From: DSWT01 sp035373625
Lineage (GTDB): Bacteria; Chloroflexota; Anaerolineae; B4-G1; SLSP01
Direction of reading: 5' to 3'
Length of the DNA: 64,000 nucleotides
Assembly: GCA_035373625.1 (NCBI GenBank)
Contig: DAOSNS010000026.1
Location: forward strand, 6,787 to 70,786
Part shown: in pieces, positions 9,028 through 16,310 of the stretch
Position numbering within the stretch: the first letter of the stretch is position 1
How the letters are laid out: the number at the start of each line of letters is the position of its first letter
Position numbers and translations under genes: made by a program
Notes under the pieces: model-generated
The model's input: only the letters and a program-made list of their open reading frames with translations
What the model was told of the DNA's origin: nothing
Database searches by the model: none

Positions 9028-9459
9028 ATGCAGATCATTTGGGAGTGTGAGAAGCAGGGACTGGTACACAACGTGGATAACTGCCAGGGTGAAATTCGCG
9101 CGCTGTGCAACTGTTGCACCTGTGCTTGTGCCGTGCTGCGTACCTGGCAGTACGGCCAGCGCAACGCCGGCGCCCCCTCACGCTACGTGGTAGAATTCGA
9201 CCCCCAGAAATGTACGCTGGATGGGGCCTGCGTCTCTGTCTGCCCCAGTGGCGCGCGCAAGATCGAGGACGGCCGCATGGTCGTGGATCCATCCGTGTGC
9301 GTGGGCTGCGGTCTATGCGTCACCACCTGCCCGACGAGCGCCAACCGGATGGTGTTGCGTGAACAACCGCCGCAGATCCCGCACACTTACCTTGACTTAT
9401 ACGGCAAGATCGGGCGCGAGGCCCTGTTTGGGATGGTGAAACGCAAGCTACTGGGCTAG
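9028..9459 (+). CDS. 4Fe-4S ferredoxin-domain protein, probably 5'-truncated
   Basis: 143 residues from the only ATG after the kinase. It contains a Cys-rich 'CNCCTCACAVL' motif and two clusters ('CTLDGACVSVCPSGA', 'CVGCGLCVTTCP'). The frame is open upstream across the kinase stop, and residues encoded from about 8986 ('LTYDEAMQIIWECEKQGLVH') still look like family sequence, matching the middle of larger ferredoxin proteins I know with an 'EA...GLVH' helix before the CxCC motif. No ATG, GTG or TTG lies between the kinase stop and 9028. I infer the 5' half was lost; it may be a pseudogene. Its end overlaps the convergent FAA-hydrolase gene by 12 bases. Confidence 0.55.
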   Translation: MQIIWECEKQGLVHNVDNCQGEIRALCNCCTCACAVLRTWQYGQRNAGAPSRYVVEFDPQKCTLDGACVSVCPSGARKIEDGRMVVDPSVCVGCGLCVTTCPTSANRMVLREQPPQIPHTYLDLYGKIGREALFGMVKRKLLG

Positions 9460-10332
9460 ACGATTTGTCAGTTTCCCCAGCTTCTCCACTTCCACGGTGA
9501 TCTCGTCGCCGGGTTTCATCCACACCTTCTCCTTCATCCCCAGGATGACGCCTTCCGGCGTGCCGGTGAGGATAACATCGCCGGGACGCAGTGTCATATA
9601 CTGGCTGGCATAGCTGATGATCTGCGCGACGGTGAAAACCATATCGGCGGTGTTGGAATTCTGCCGCAGTTCGCCGTTGAGCCAGCTTTTGGCGTAGAGC
9701 TTCTGTGGATCGCCGACCTCATCTTTCGTTACCAGGTAGGGGCCAAGGGGACAAAACTTGTCGGACGTTTTCCCCAGCAACCATTGAGAAGTGCGACGTT
9801 GCAACTCACGCGCGCTGATGTCGTTGGCCGTGCAGTAGCCCAGCACATAATCCAGCGCCTCATCCACGGCTACATATTTCATCGGCTTGCCGATCACCGC
9901 CGCCAACTCAACTTCATAGTCAATTTCGACCACGCCGCGCGGGATGGGAATCGGCTCGCCGTGCGCCGCCAGAGCATTGTTGAACTTGGAGAAGAACACC
10001 GGCACTTCCGGCACCGAAGCACCGGATTCGGCAGCATGGCGACGATAATTGAGACCCACACAAAGAATTTTCTCCGGGTAGGGCACGCACGGGCCATAAG
10101 TCAGCGCGGACTCATCCAACAACCATGCCCCGCGTTCAGATGATGCGAGTGCGCGGGTGACCAGTGCCTGCAAGGCCGGCAGCGCAGATAATCCCGATGT
10201 GTAGAACGCCTCCGGCGTCATCGGCGCAGGCATACGCAACGCCGTCGCGGCTGCTTTGACATCCAACACCCCGGCTGCAGTTTTGACGCCGAGAAACAAT
10301 CCCCCCTCTGTTCTGAAAGTCAGCAAAATCAT
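9448..10332 (-). CDS. fumarylacetoacetate hydrolase (FAH) family protein
   Basis: 294 residues. FAH-fold enzymes are metal-dependent hydrolases, decarboxylases or isomerases of oxo-acids. Seen motifs: 'KILCVGLNYRRHAAE', 'PVFFSKFNNAL', metal-ligand 'IDYEVELAAVIGK', 'GYCTANDISARELQ' and 'GDVILTGTPEGV'. An N-terminal ~70-residue cap precedes the catalytic domain, as in 2-hydroxyhepta-2,4-diene-1,7-dioate isomerase-like proteins. It lies downstream of the redox operon but behind a strong terminator, so co-expression is doubtful. Exact substrate is unknown. Confidence 0.85.
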   Translation of the reverse strand: MILLTFRTEGGLFLGVKTAAGVLDVKAAATALRMPAPMTPEAFYTSGLSALPALQALVTRALASSERGAWLLDESALTYGPCVPYPEKILCVGLNYRRHAAESGASVPEVPVFFSKFNNALAAHGEPIPIPRGVVEIDYEVELAAVIGKPMKYVAVDEALDYVLGYCTANDISARELQRRTSQWLLGKTSDKFCPLGPYLVTKDEVGDPQKLYAKSWLNGELRQNSNTADMVFTVAQIISYASQYMTLRPGDVILTGTPEGVILGMKEKVWMKPGDEITVEVEKLGKLTNRLAQ

Positions 10333-10366
10333 TGTGTTTTTCCCCTCGAAAATGGTGAATTATCTT

Positions 10367-10403
10367 GAAAAATCCCGCGCCCCGCAACAGACTGCGGGGC
10401 GCG
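10367..10403 (-). terminator. intrinsic terminator of the aor-hdr operon
   Basis: Perfect 11-base arms (10376-10386 and 10393-10403, CGCGCCCCGCA type) with a six-base loop. On the minus strand the stem is followed within four bases by a run of five T. It lies 21 bases past the stop of the polyferredoxin gene. Confidence 0.85.
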
Positions 10404-10423
10404 GCCGAAACTGCGAGACAGGT

Positions 10424-11422
10424 CTATTTATGCTCTTTAGCGTAGGATTTGCCACCCTTCAAGGCCAGGATCAAGTCCCGGCGACGGATGGCGCGCTTGC
10501 GATCAATTTCAACCTGTGAGGCTTTTTCATCGGCGAGCTTTGCCAGCGCCTCTAACCACGCCGCGCTCTTTACCTCAGTATGACGCACCCGCCAACGTTC
10601 GACGAGTACCGGCAACTTGTCGGCATTGGTGATCCGCTTGTGCGTGCGCGTATACGTGACCCCCTGCGACTCGAAATGGACTTCGTATTCCTCCCATTCG
10701 GCCTTGACCGGACAAATTTGCATACATGCGCCACATTTAATGCAATAGTAATCCGCATGGACCAGCTCGCCCTCGTCGTTGATGTGCAATGCGCGCGTCG
10801 GACATACGTCGGCGCAGGCAAAACAGCCTTCGACGCATAGCTCGCGGCGCAGCAACACCGTACCTTGCCAGGGCTGCTGCACCTCGAAGGCACCGTTGCT
10901 GGCCACCTCACACTGACGGCAGCGGATGCAATGCTCCTGATCCACCCGCATCGTATGATATTCCGCATCGTAGCTGATGACATTCGCCGAGCAGTTTTCG
11001 ATCACAAAATCCTTCAGGCTGAAGTCAAACCGGTCTTTGTTGAACTTCGTGGACTTCAACAACTTGGGGAACGCTTCCTGCTCGATGACAGGATTGTACG
11101 GCTCTCCGTTGAGTGTGAGGGTTATCGCGCGCATGGGACACATTTCCACGCACATGCCACAGAAGACGCACTTATCAGGGTCTACGTCCACCAGCAGTTT
11201 CTTGACCATGCGCCCATTCTCAACGACGCCGTCAATATGGGTGATGGCCTCCTTCGGACACACCCGTGGTCCGATCTGGCAGCCCACACAGCGTTCCAGG
11301 TCCCAGGTGAGCACATCATGGTGCGTCACCATCTTGCGCTCAAGAGTCAACGTCGTTTCGGTGCGGTGTTTCAAAGTGGTTCCACGTTTCACGCTTGTCT
11401 CCTTCGGAATAGTCAACCTCAT
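10424..11422 (-). CDS. polyferredoxin of the AOR-Hdr operon
   Basis: 332 residues with five ferredoxin-like Cys motifs. Two are complete (about residues 85-95 'CVFCGMCVEMCP' and 227-237 'CIKCGACMQICP'). One has a longer first gap ('CVEGCFACADVCP', 196-207). Two are incomplete: 45-55 'CVGCQIGPRVCP' lacks the third Cys and 165-171 'CIRCRQCEVAS' lacks the fourth. The C-terminal ~80 residues are basic and helical. The ATG at 11422 overlaps the hdrB stop as ATGA; longer open frame upstream is inside hdrB. Probably an electron carrier between the HdrABC core and partners. An internal ATG at residue 31 is an alternative start. Confidence 0.75.
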   Translation of the reverse strand: MRLTIPKETSVKRGTTLKHRTETTLTLERKMVTHHDVLTWDLERCVGCQIGPRVCPKEAITHIDGVVENGRMVKKLLVDVDPDKCVFCGMCVEMCPMRAITLTLNGEPYNPVIEQEAFPKLLKSTKFNKDRFDFSLKDFVIENCSANVISYDAEYHTMRVDQEHCIRCRQCEVASNGAFEVQQPWQGTVLLRRELCVEGCFACADVCPTRALHINDEGELVHADYYCIKCGACMQICPVKAEWEEYEVHFESQGVTYTRTHKRITNADKLPVLVERWRVRHTEVKSAAWLEALAKLADEKASQVEIDRKRAIRRRDLILALKGGKSYAKEHK

Positions 11423-12288
11423 CCCATAATCCGCGCTACCAGGTCTTGCGTCGGTACAATATGCCGCGCCAGTCCCAACTGCGTCGGTTCCAGGCCCAAT
11501 GCCAGCCCCATCAATTGAGTAAAGAATAACACCGGCAAATGCAACGGTTGATCTATAGCGTGCTCGGCCTTGCCCTGGTACATATCCAGTGCCATGTGGC
11601 ACATCGGGCAGGCCAGGGTGATGGCTTCCGCGCCGCGCCCTTTAGCCGAGGTCAAAACATTCGCGGCCATGCGCACGGTACTGCCGGTGTGAGAAAGCGC
11701 CAATGCTCCCCCGCAACATTTGGCTTTGTAATCATACTCCACCGGTTCTGCACCCAACGCCACAACCAGTTGATCCAGGCCGGTGGGGCGTTCTGCGCTG
11801 TCGAATTCATCCACAGGACGTGTCAGCATACAACCATAATAGCTGGCGATTTTGATGCCGGTCAGCGGGCGAACCACACGTTTTTTCAGGGCCTCCAATC
11901 CAAAATCGCGGATGATGGCATACAGCGGATGCAACACGGTGACCCCGCCGTTGTACGGTTCTTTCATCTGATCGTTAACGCGCGCAAGCAAGTTTTTGTT
12001 GGCGTCGGCCAGTTTAGTGGCACGCCGCAGGTTCTTGTAGCACGCGCTACACGGGGCGATGACAGTGTCAAAGCCTTGCGCTTTAGCCAATGCCAGGTTG
12101 CGCAATGAAAGCAGAAAGCGCGCGTCTTCTTTGTAAATGGCCGAATGGGTCGCCCCACAACAATTCCAGTCCTCGATCTCATGCAGTTCCAGCCCCAGAT
12201 GGGCAAAGACGGCGCGCACAGAGAAGTCGTATTCTTTGGCCGTAGACCCCAGGCTGCAACCGGGATAGTAAGCGTAACGGTTAGCCAT
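11419..12288 (-). CDS. hdrB: heterodisulfide reductase subunit B-like protein
   Basis: 289 residues with the duplicated CCG domain: first copy 'YYPGCSLG' ... 'WNCCGATHS' ... 'APCSACYKNL', second 'YYGCMLTRP' ... 'KCCGGALALS' ... 'CPMCHMALD'. In methanogen HdrB these cysteines hold noncubane [4Fe-4S] clusters that carry out disulfide chemistry. AAGGAGG precedes the ATG, which overlaps the hdrC stop by eight bases, so translation is likely coupled. In bacteria lacking CoM-S-S-CoB the physiological acceptor of such HdrB proteins is unknown. Confidence 0.88.
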   Translation of the reverse strand: MANRYAYYPGCSLGSTAKEYDFSVRAVFAHLGLELHEIEDWNCCGATHSAIYKEDARFLLSLRNLALAKAQGFDTVIAPCSACYKNLRRATKLADANKNLLARVNDQMKEPYNGGVTVLHPLYAIIRDFGLEALKKRVVRPLTGIKIASYYGCMLTRPVDEFDSAERPTGLDQLVVALGAEPVEYDYKAKCCGGALALSHTGSTVRMAANVLTSAKGRGAEAITLACPMCHMALDMYQGKAEHAIDQPLHLPVLFFTQLMGLALGLEPTQLGLARHIVPTQDLVARIMG

Positions 12289-12937
12289 GCTGCGCCTCCT
12301 TCTTACCGGATACCAGCTTCACCAGCGCGTCCACAAATCCCAACACGCCGATCATCAAGGCAACCACACGGTCCAACCCCTTGCCACCGGGCAGAGCAGG
12401 CTTTGGTGGAATCACGCCGGCTTCCTGTAAAACCTGCGGCTCCCGAATACGCTCCGGTTTGAAAGGCAATTTCCCTTTCACCAACATTTTCAATCCCAGG
12501 GGCACCATTCCGAGCAAGCCGACGACATCCCGCACGCGCCAGTAATAGCGTGTCAGCAATTCCGGCTCGAATTGACGCCCATGCTGCGCCAGTGTCACCG
12601 TAAATGCCTGCCCAAATTCGGCCTCTTTATCTTCCACGTAGCCCTTCTGGATGGCCAGCCGGCGCAATTCGGAGAACAACACGGTGATTTCAATCCCGCG
12701 CGGGCAGCGGTTCATACAGGAATAGCACGACACGCAACGCCAGATATCAGGGCTGGAGAGCACTTCTTGCTCCATCCCATTCTGGATCATATACATAATG
12801 CGTCGCGGGCCATGCGTCATATCCGGCAGCGCCGGACAAGAGGCGGAACACGTACCGCACTGGTAACATTCCAGCACGTCCTTGCCGCCTCGCAGCATCA
12901 TGACTTCGGCGAGAAAAGGATGCAGTTCAGAGGTCAT
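12281..12937 (-). CDS. hdrC: heterodisulfide reductase subunit C-like protein
   Basis: 218 residues. Two [4Fe-4S] motifs in the N-terminal half, 'CYQCGTCSASCPAL' and 'CVSCYSCMNRCPRG', as in HdrC, which wires HdrA to HdrB. The C-terminal part includes a hydrophobic stretch ('VVGLLGMVPLGLKML') and a second mildly hydrophobic helix near the end, so a peripheral membrane contact is possible. GGAG six bases before the ATG. Gap to hdrA is 90 bases. Confidence 0.88.
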   Translation of the reverse strand: MTSELHPFLAEVMMLRGGKDVLECYQCGTCSASCPALPDMTHGPRRIMYMIQNGMEQEVLSSPDIWRCVSCYSCMNRCPRGIEITVLFSELRRLAIQKGYVEDKEAEFGQAFTVTLAQHGRQFEPELLTRYYWRVRDVVGLLGMVPLGLKMLVKGKLPFKPERIREPQVLQEAGVIPPKPALPGGKGLDRVVALMIGVLGFVDALVKLVSGKKEAQHG

Positions 12938-13027
12938 AGATCACTCCATCTCCAACAATTTGGACAATTTCTCATCAAATGTCACAACTTGATGATGTTC
13001 CCTATGCTTTCTTCAGTCTTTTCCGGT

Positions 13028-15571
13028 CTAACGTTGCTCACGCTCATAGGCCTGCTGGATCTCCGTCTTCACGCCCTGCAAGCGTGCCTCGAAGATGTCA
13101 AGCACGCGCGAGACATCCAAACCTTCACGGATACGCTTAAGCTGTCGTTCAAGATGCGGACGCAATTTTTCGTTTTCAGCCTTGATAGCCTCCGGCCCGA
13201 GTTCGATGACCATCTCGCCCATCTCAGTCATGATGCGCGCCCACTTGGCGCCTTCAGTCGCGGAGACCTCGGCGGTGCGGAAGCGTCCCTTGGTCAGGCC
13301 CATACGATCCAGTTGTGTTTGCAGCTTCTCCATGCGCGCGTCGGCCTTTTGCCGACCGGTGATGTAGTGACAGTCCTGCACGTGACACCCCGACACCAGC
13401 ACCGCGCCCGCGCCCAGCTTGAACGCTTCCAGCACAAAATCCGGGTCCACACGCCCGGAGCACATCACCATGATGTTGCGCGTATTAGCCGGGTATTGGA
13501 AGTGGCTCACACCGGCGTTGTCGGCACCCAGGCCACTGCACCAGCGGCATGTGAAGGCCAACACTTTCTCTTCGGGTTTGTCGGCGAGCAGCGCGTGAAT
13601 TTGCGCCAGAATCTGCCCGTCGGTGAAGTGCCATTGCGTGATCGCGTTCGCCGGACATTCAGCCACACACGTGCCGCAGCCATGGCACTTGGCCGGAATG
13701 ATCTGGCTTGGATTGCCCGTCCCCGGCTGATTGATAACTGCGCCATACGGACACGCCTGCGCGCACATCGTGCACTTGCTCTTGGGATTCGCATTGAGAC
13801 AGCGCGTCGGGTCCACGTAGGCCACAATGGGATCAATCTGCCACTTTCCGGCATTGAGCACGCGCGCAGCGCGCCCGGCAGCGGCACTGCCCTGCGCCAC
13901 GCTCTGAGGGATGTCCTTTGGTCCTTGCGCCGAGCCGGCCAGATAGATGCCCTCGGTCGAAGAGTCAATCGGCTTGAGCTTGGGATGCGATTCCAGGAAC
14001 CAACCGCTTGTATCCAACGGGACGGTCAACGCACGCGCCAGGTCCGCGACACCCGCCGAAGGGATCGCCGCCGTTGCCAACCCCACCATCTCGAACTCGT
14101 AGGCCATCTGCCGATCCAGGGCCGCGTTATGCACGTGCACGATGAGATTCTTCGTCACCGGGTCCTCACGGATTTCGGCAGGACGGCCTTGCACGAAATG
14201 GATGCCCGCCTGCCGCGCGCGTTCGTAGAATTCCTCATAGGTTTTGCCGCCTGTACGCACGTCTATACGGAAGATGGTAATATCCATCTCCGGGTAGAGC
14301 CATTTGAGCAACAGGGCGTTTTTGATCGTGTACATGCAGCAGAAGCCGGAGCAATACTCGTTATAACGTTTATCGCGCGAGCCAACACACTGAATCAGTC
14401 CCAAGGTCTTGGGCGTTTTGCCGTCAGAGGGACGGACGAAGTTGCCCGTCGTCGGACCGCCAGCGCAGTGCAGGCGTTCGATTTCCATCATCGTCGCCAC
14501 ATTGTCATAGACGCCGAAGCCGTATTCCTCCAACGGTGTGGGATCCCACATATCCAGGCCGGTCGCCACAATGATCGCGCCCACGTCCAGCGTCTCGATT
14601 TTCGGCTCCTCAAAGAAGCTAATGGCCTGCAAGGAGCCACAAGCCTCCACGCACTTGAAACATTCAATACAGGCATCCCGATCAATGGTATAAATCGCCG
14701 GCACAGCCTGTACCAGAGGAACATAGATGGCCTTGCGCGGCCCCAACCCTTCTTCAAACTCAAAGTTGGGCACGGAGATCGGACAGACGTCGGCACAAAG
14801 GCCACAACCGGTGCAGCGATCTTCGAGGACGTAGCGCGGTTTGCGCTCCACCTTCACCTTGAAGTTGCCGATGTAGCCTTCGACTTCCTTGACTTCGGAG
14901 TATGACAGCAACTCGATGTACTTGCTCTTGCCCACGTCCACCATTTTGGGCGCTTCGATGCAGATCGAGCAGTCCATCGTGGGGAAGGTTTTATCCAGTT
15001 GCGCCATCCGTCCGCCGATAGACGGCGACTTGTCCACCAGGTAAGTGGGGATGCGCATGTCGGCCAGGTCCAGGGCGGCGCTGATCCCGGCAATGCCGCC
15101 GCCGATGACCAGCGCACGGCGCGTCACCGGCACTTCAAACATCTCCAGGGGTCGGCTAAAGCTCACTTTCGCCACCGCGGAGGCGACGATCTCCTTCGCC
15201 TTGTATGTGGCGGCTTCTTTCTCGTGGGTATGCACCCAGGAAGAATGTTCACGGATGTTCGCCATCTCGAAGAAGAAGGGGTTGACGCCTTCATCGGCCA
15301 ACACCGCGCGGAAAGTCGGTTCGTGCATGGAAACAGTACACGCGCCCACTACCAACCGATTCAGCTTGTACTTCTGAATGTCCTGCTTGATCATATTCTG
15401 GCCGGGGTCGGAGCACATATACTTGTGTTCCTTCGCCACGACGACGTTAGGCAGCGTCGCAGCGTATTCCACCACCTCCGGCACGGCCACCGTACTGGCG
15501 ATGTTTGATCCACAGTGACAGATATACACGCCGATGCGCAGTTCTTCGTTGTTGTCGTTGTTATCGGTCAT
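13028..15571 (-). CDS. hdrA: HdrA-like flavoprotein fused to an MvhD-type iron-sulfur domain
   Basis: 847 residues. An N-terminal Cys-containing domain (about 1-145), FAD site 'VIGGGIAGISAALDLAD' (155-171), 'DCSICIEAPKM' (200-210), ferredoxin motifs at about 253-263 and 301-311, 'EYCSGFCCMYTIK' (405-417), a second ferredoxin pair (about 591-607 and 629-639) and a C-terminal MvhD domain (about 668-790) with 'CRWCSGLG' and 'GCHVQDCHY'. HdrA is the flavin bifurcation subunit of HdrABC; MvhD normally links it to a hydrogenase or formate dehydrogenase. No hydrogenase is present here; the AOR and its ferredoxin are the obvious donors. GAGGAG eleven bases or fewer before the ATG. Confidence 0.9.
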   Translation of the reverse strand: MTDNNDNNEELRIGVYICHCGSNIASTVAVPEVVEYAATLPNVVVAKEHKYMCSDPGQNMIKQDIQKYKLNRLVVGACTVSMHEPTFRAVLADEGVNPFFFEMANIREHSSWVHTHEKEAATYKAKEIVASAVAKVSFSRPLEMFEVPVTRRALVIGGGIAGISAALDLADMRIPTYLVDKSPSIGGRMAQLDKTFPTMDCSICIEAPKMVDVGKSKYIELLSYSEVKEVEGYIGNFKVKVERKPRYVLEDRCTGCGLCADVCPISVPNFEFEEGLGPRKAIYVPLVQAVPAIYTIDRDACIECFKCVEACGSLQAISFFEEPKIETLDVGAIIVATGLDMWDPTPLEEYGFGVYDNVATMMEIERLHCAGGPTTGNFVRPSDGKTPKTLGLIQCVGSRDKRYNEYCSGFCCMYTIKNALLLKWLYPEMDITIFRIDVRTGGKTYEEFYERARQAGIHFVQGRPAEIREDPVTKNLIVHVHNAALDRQMAYEFEMVGLATAAIPSAGVADLARALTVPLDTSGWFLESHPKLKPIDSSTEGIYLAGSAQGPKDIPQSVAQGSAAAGRAARVLNAGKWQIDPIVAYVDPTRCLNANPKSKCTMCAQACPYGAVINQPGTGNPSQIIPAKCHGCGTCVAECPANAITQWHFTDGQILAQIHALLADKPEEKVLAFTCRWCSGLGADNAGVSHFQYPANTRNIMVMCSGRVDPDFVLEAFKLGAGAVLVSGCHVQDCHYITGRQKADARMEKLQTQLDRMGLTKGRFRTAEVSATEGAKWARIMTEMGEMVIELGPEAIKAENEKLRPHLERQLKRIREGLDVSRVLDIFEARLQGVKTEIQQAYEREQR

Positions 15572-15640
15572 ACAGACTCCTCAAATCAAACCATCTCTCT
15601 GGCTATGCCAGCCCTCACATGCCAATTGTGCCCCCTAAAA

Positions 15641-15668
15641 ACCACAAAAGACGCGAAGTACACAAAGG
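15641..15668. repeat. GAAG-type intergenic word repeat inside the redox operon
   Basis: In the 175-base gap between fdx and hdrA there is a short word array, ACCACAAAAGACGCGAAG followed by TACACAAAGG, resembling the 'accacgaaggacacgaagg' type repeats scattered in many bacterial genomes. The rest of this gap holds no gene that I can see. Confidence 0.4.
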
Positions 15669-15746
15669 GGTTCAAGGTTTGGATTAACAAAATTTCTATT
15701 TCTGCGGTGAATCACAAAAAAAACCTTCAACGCCTCGTGATCCACC

Positions 15747-16241
15747 TTAGCGCGGTCCATGCACCTCTTCGTGAATTAGTTTATGCCGCGCTTTCTGGGC
15801 ACGCTGATCAGGCGTCGTCAGTTCGAGCGCGTCCTTCGGGCACCAGATGACACACTGCGGGCCGTCCTCACGATCCTCACATTGATCGCAAATCTCCGCC
15901 ATTTTAGTCGCCGGATTGATGGAAATCGCGCCGAAATCGCATGCTTCGATACACCAGGCGCAGCCGTCGCAGCGTTCCGCATCCACATGGATGATGCCGG
16001 TCTCAGGGTCTTGGGTTAGAGCGTCACGGGTGCAGGCAATCACGCAGGGCGCGTCTTCGCAGGTGCGGCAAGCCACCGCCGTGATCAGAATTTCATTCAC
16101 GCGCACGGTGCGGATGCGACTGCGATAGGTATTGTACTCTCCGGTTTTGGTGTAAGAACAGATATACTCGCATAACTGGCAGCCGATGCATTTTGTTGCA
16201 TCACACGCGATATAGGCATATCTGGATGTTGAAGTTACCAT
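15747..16241 (-). CDS. four-cluster ferredoxin subunit associated with AOR
   Basis: 164 residues with four Cys motifs in DmsB/HycB-like order: 'CIGCQLCEYICS', 'CRTCEDAPCVIAC', 'CDGCAWCIEACD', 'CDQCEDREDGPQCVIWC'. Such proteins are the electron-transfer subunit of tungsten/molybdenum enzymes (compare AorA of Aromatoleum AOR or BamC of class II benzoyl-CoA reductase). It lies immediately downstream of the AOR gene (69 bases) and upstream of hdrA, so it probably relays electrons from the pterin enzyme to the HdrA/MvhD entry point. GGGAG before the ATG. Confidence 0.85.
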   Translation of the reverse strand: MVTSTSRYAYIACDATKCIGCQLCEYICSYTKTGEYNTYRSRIRTVRVNEILITAVACRTCEDAPCVIACTRDALTQDPETGIIHVDAERCDGCAWCIEACDFGAISINPATKMAEICDQCEDREDGPQCVIWCPKDALELTTPDQRAQKARHKLIHEEVHGPR

Positions 16242-16310
16242 AGTTCACTCCCGTAAAGAATCATAAATCAAGGATCATGAGCAAAGAATCTTTACCTTGC
16301 CCCTGCATCT

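Noticed and set aside
9448..10332. FAH-family gene as part of an aromatic degradation operon with aor
   Set aside because: A strong terminator separates it from the redox operon and the substrate cannot be read from sequence.
12572..14905. Long plus-strand open frame (777 codons) opposite hdrA/hdrC
   Set aside because: Antisense shadow of a GC-rich gene; no domain, low-complexity His/Arg composition, crosses two real genes.
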